NCBI GenBank assembly: GCA_005791575.1
Contig: SXWA01000023.1
Span: 1 to 54,399, forward strand
Reading direction: 5' to 3'
Source: Planctomycetaceae bacterium
GTDB taxonomy: Bacteria; Planctomycetota; Planctomycetia; Pirellulales; UBA1268
DNA: 54,399 nucleotides
The translations under genes were made by a program, and so were the position numbers. Below, piece by piece: positions 52,861 to 54,399 of the stretch. Each line of letters starts with the position of its first letter. Position 1 is the first letter of the stretch. Below the pieces are notes generated by a model that saw only the letters and a program-made list of their open reading frames with translations, had not been told where the DNA came from and did not search any database.

Positions 52861-53481
52861 ATGATCATGCACGGTGGAGATGGAGTCGGGCTCGATGGCA
52901 TCCCCGGCGGCGTCGCTTCCGCGATCGCGGCCCCGCGATCGGGCAGGCTGTTGGGTCGCGTGGTTCAGCGCGCGGCGGTGGCGTCGGCCACGGTGGTGCT
53001 CGCGGTGGCGACCACCCTGGTGCAGGCCGGCCCGCCGTCGCTGAGTTCCAATCCGGCGAACCTGGCGATCTTCCCGACCCGCGGCCAGAGCCCCGAGCAG
53101 CAGAAAGCCGACGAGTCGGCCGCCTACGACTGGGCGTCGCAGCAGACCAAGTGGGATCCCTACCAGGCGAAGGCCGTGCTCGATCAGCAGGGGCACACCT
53201 CCGCGGAGGCGGCGAGTGCCGCACGCGGCGGCGCCGTGAAGGGAGCGGCGGGTGGGGCCCTGCTCGGCGTCACGATCGGGGCGATCGCCGGTGACGCGGG
53301 CAAGGGGGCCGCGATCGGCGCTGCGACGACGGGTCTCACCGGCGGGATGCGTTCGCGGCGCGCGGTCAAGGCGGCGGGCGGTGACTCGGCCGCGGCGGTG
53401 GCCGCGTTCCAGCAGCAGTTCGGGGTCTGGACGAGGAACTACATGGCGGCCATGGAGGCCAAGGGCTACACGGTGCGGTGA
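52861..53481 (+). CDS. Secreted glycine-zipper protein
   Basis: A 206-residue protein. Seen: a long N-region before a hydrophobic export helix (AAVASATVVLAVATTLVQAG), a Gln-rich part (SPEQQKADESAAYDWASQQTK), then a glycine-zipper segment (GGAVKGAAGGALLGVTIGAIAGDAGKGAAIGAATTG, in part) and a helical end (FQQQFGVWTRNYMAAMEAKG). Such segments insert in or span envelope membranes. GGAGG lies before the ATG. The family role is unknown. Confidence 0.82.
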   Translation: MIMHGGDGVGLDGIPGGVASAIAAPRSGRLLGRVVQRAAVASATVVLAVATTLVQAGPPSLSSNPANLAIFPTRGQSPEQQKADESAAYDWASQQTKWDPYQAKAVLDQQGHTSAEAASAARGGAVKGAAGGALLGVTIGAIAGDAGKGAAIGAATTGLTGGMRSRRAVKAAGGDSAAAVAAFQQQFGVWTRNYMAAMEAKGYTVR

Positions 53482-53500
53482 TGCCGCACCGGCTCCCCAT

Positions 53501-53528
53501 CCGGGGCGCGGGGTTGGCCCCGCCCCGG
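53501..53528 (+). terminator. GC-rich stem-loop after the glycine-zipper gene
   Basis: CCGGGGC/GCCCCGG-type arms flank CGGGG-TTGG-CCCCG, giving two stacked stems with a small bulge, 20 bases after the stop. There is no T-run, so its role as a terminator is uncertain. Confidence 0.45.
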
Positions 53529-53606
53529 ACGGGCCACGTGCGACCAGTGTCCGGCTGGTGATGCCCCGGACGGTGAACGACATCCGACAATCAAGGGAGT
53601 GGATCG

Positions 53607-54047
53607 ATGGCGACGAGCATGCGGCGGACGGCGATGGCAGCCGTGCTGGTGAATCTGACGGCCAATGTGGTGCTCTGTGGCGGCGCGTGGGGAGGCGAGG
53701 CGTGGATCTGCGCCGTGGCCAGCGCAGTCGCGGTGGACGAGGACGGTACGGTCGGTCCTCCCGAGCTGGGCGACCGCGAGCGGCCGACGTTTTTCCGGGT
53801 CGATCCGGTCAAGAAGGAACTGACACTCCTCGCCCCGAAGTCCCGGCGCGGCGAGGTCACGAAACTCCACAGCGTCACGGAAGCCGACGGTGTGACGGTT
53901 TTTTCCGGGGTGGAAAACGGCCGCGGTGTGAGCCTGATCATCAGCGCCACCGGTCACCTGACGCTGTCGGTGGTGAGTGACGGCGTCGTCTGGTCGGTCT
54001 TCGGCCACGCCCTGCCCGAGGCGGAAGCGACGCTGCCGAAGGAATAG
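53607..54047 (+). CDS. Secreted hypothetical protein
   Basis: A 146-residue protein with a signal peptide (TAMAAVLVNLTANVVLCGGAWGGEA) and a small all-beta-looking domain: WICAVASAVAVDEDGTV, TFFRVDPVKKELTLLAP, GVSLIISATGHLTLSVVSDGVVWSVFG (in part). GGGAG precedes the ATG at a good distance. I do not recognise the family. The tail VFGHA resembles short secreted proteins found singly in planctomycetes, but no function can be given. Confidence 0.75.
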   Translation: MATSMRRTAMAAVLVNLTANVVLCGGAWGGEAWICAVASAVAVDEDGTVGPPELGDRERPTFFRVDPVKKELTLLAPKSRRGEVTKLHSVTEADGVTVFSGVENGRGVSLIISATGHLTLSVVSDGVVWSVFGHALPEAEATLPKE

Positions 54048-54092
54048 CGGCCGGTCGCACCGCCGCGCCGTGGGGGGAGTCGGCTTGATATC

Positions 54093-54118
54093 CTGGGGCA
54101 CCCCTCGGTGCCCCAGGA
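54093..54118 (+). terminator. Perfect 10-bp hairpin between two secreted-protein genes
   Basis: CCTGGGGCAC-CCCTCG-GTGCCCCAGG lies 45 bases after one stop and 11 bases before the next start. It could terminate the upstream transcript; because it ends so close to the next ATG it could also mask that gene's ribosome binding site. Confidence 0.55.
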
Positions 54119-54129
54119 ACCCCACTCCC

Positions 54130-54399
54130 ATGGCCGTCGCACGCAGCCGTCCGATCGGGATCCTGCTGGCGCTGGCCCTCGGTCTCCTGACTGGGGCCGG
54201 CGCGCCGGCCGCCGACCTCCCGCGCTTCACGGTGCCGGGGTACGAAGCCGAGATGCGCGCCCTCGACGAGCTCCACGCGCTCCACCACGACGCCGCCTTC
54301 TCCGACTGCACGCTCTGGGACGTCTGGCTGCCGCAGGCCACGCTCTGGGCGTCGGCGACGAAGCGGGAACAGTATCGGCGGGCCCTCCTCGGCCGGCGC
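54130..54399 (+). CDS. Secreted protein, 3' end outside the window
   Basis: The first 90 codons of an exported protein: signal peptide RPIGILLALALGLLTGAGAPAAD, then LPRFTVPGYEAEMRALDELH and FSDCTLWDVWLPQATLWASA. The window ends inside the gene. The mature N-terminus is not enough to assign a family. The start codon lies close to a strong hairpin, which may limit its translation. Confidence 0.7.
   Translation, partial: MAVARSRPIGILLALALGLLTGAGAPAADLPRFTVPGYEAEMRALDELHALHHDAAFSDCTLWDVWLPQATLWASATKREQYRRALLGRR

Overview
The window looks like a chromosomal segment of a GC-rich member of the Planctomycetota. The evidence is the DUF1549/DUF1553 cytochrome protein paired with a DUF1501 protein, a giant ceramidase-like/LamG/propeller/HEAT/cytochrome c fusion, several secreted PQQ-type propellers, a sulfatase, and Gfo/Idh and flavin oxidoreductases with twin-arginine signals. 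No lineage below phylum can be assigned from sequence alone. No rRNA, complete tRNA, CRISPR array, phage gene or transposase was seen.

Layout. (1) 0-0.8 kb: a repeat copy and two small unrecognised proteins. (2) 1.1-7.6 kb: a tightly overlapping light-harvesting cassette on the + strand, encoding a proton-pumping rhodopsin, Blh-type beta-carotene cleavage enzyme, CrtY, a GGPP-synthase-like prenyltransferase, CrtI and CrtB. This is everything needed to go from C5/C15 isoprenoid diphosphates to retinal and load it on the opsin. The opsin has a glycine at the carotenoid-antenna fenestration position. (3) 7.8-19.2 kb: two membrane proteins of unknown role, the 1909-residue fusion protein, a fasciclin protein, a CsbD gene broken by a TGA codon, a DUF1328 protein and a membrane-anchored propeller. 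(4) 19.5-28.3 kb: a catabolic block with a 2-hydroxyacid dehydrogenase, a two-domain secreted cyclase-family hydrolase, an ACS-type MFS importer, an SDR without its catalytic lysine, a fused E1 alpha-beta 2-oxoacid dehydrogenase and its E2. (5) 28.5-36 kb: a truncated PhzF, the DUF1501 and DUF1549/1553 pair, a GNAT, a CIA30-like protein and an SGNH hydrolase. (6) 36-44 kb: a CNT nucleoside transporter divergent from an RbsA/RbsC-type sugar ABC transporter with an odd Walker A, a Gfo/Idh oxidoreductase and a GltS-like symporter. (7) 44-54.4 kb: a DUF932 protein with an SF2 helicase, a PQQ propeller, a GIY-YIG protein, a sulfatase, a bicovalent-type flavoprotein, an aldo/keto reductase remnant and small secreted proteins, ending in a gene cut by the window edge.

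The most unusual signal is a dispersed repeat of about 120 bases. It is built as a row of five hairpins and is present in at least twelve full, degenerate or partial copies between 1 and 51.8 kb. Stem substitutions are paired between copies, so the fold appears to be maintained. Copies abut stop codons, one supplies the C-terminus and stop of an ABC permease, and one lies in frame inside the E2 gene. In that copy the stop codon found in sibling copies has been removed by changes that also preserve the hairpin.
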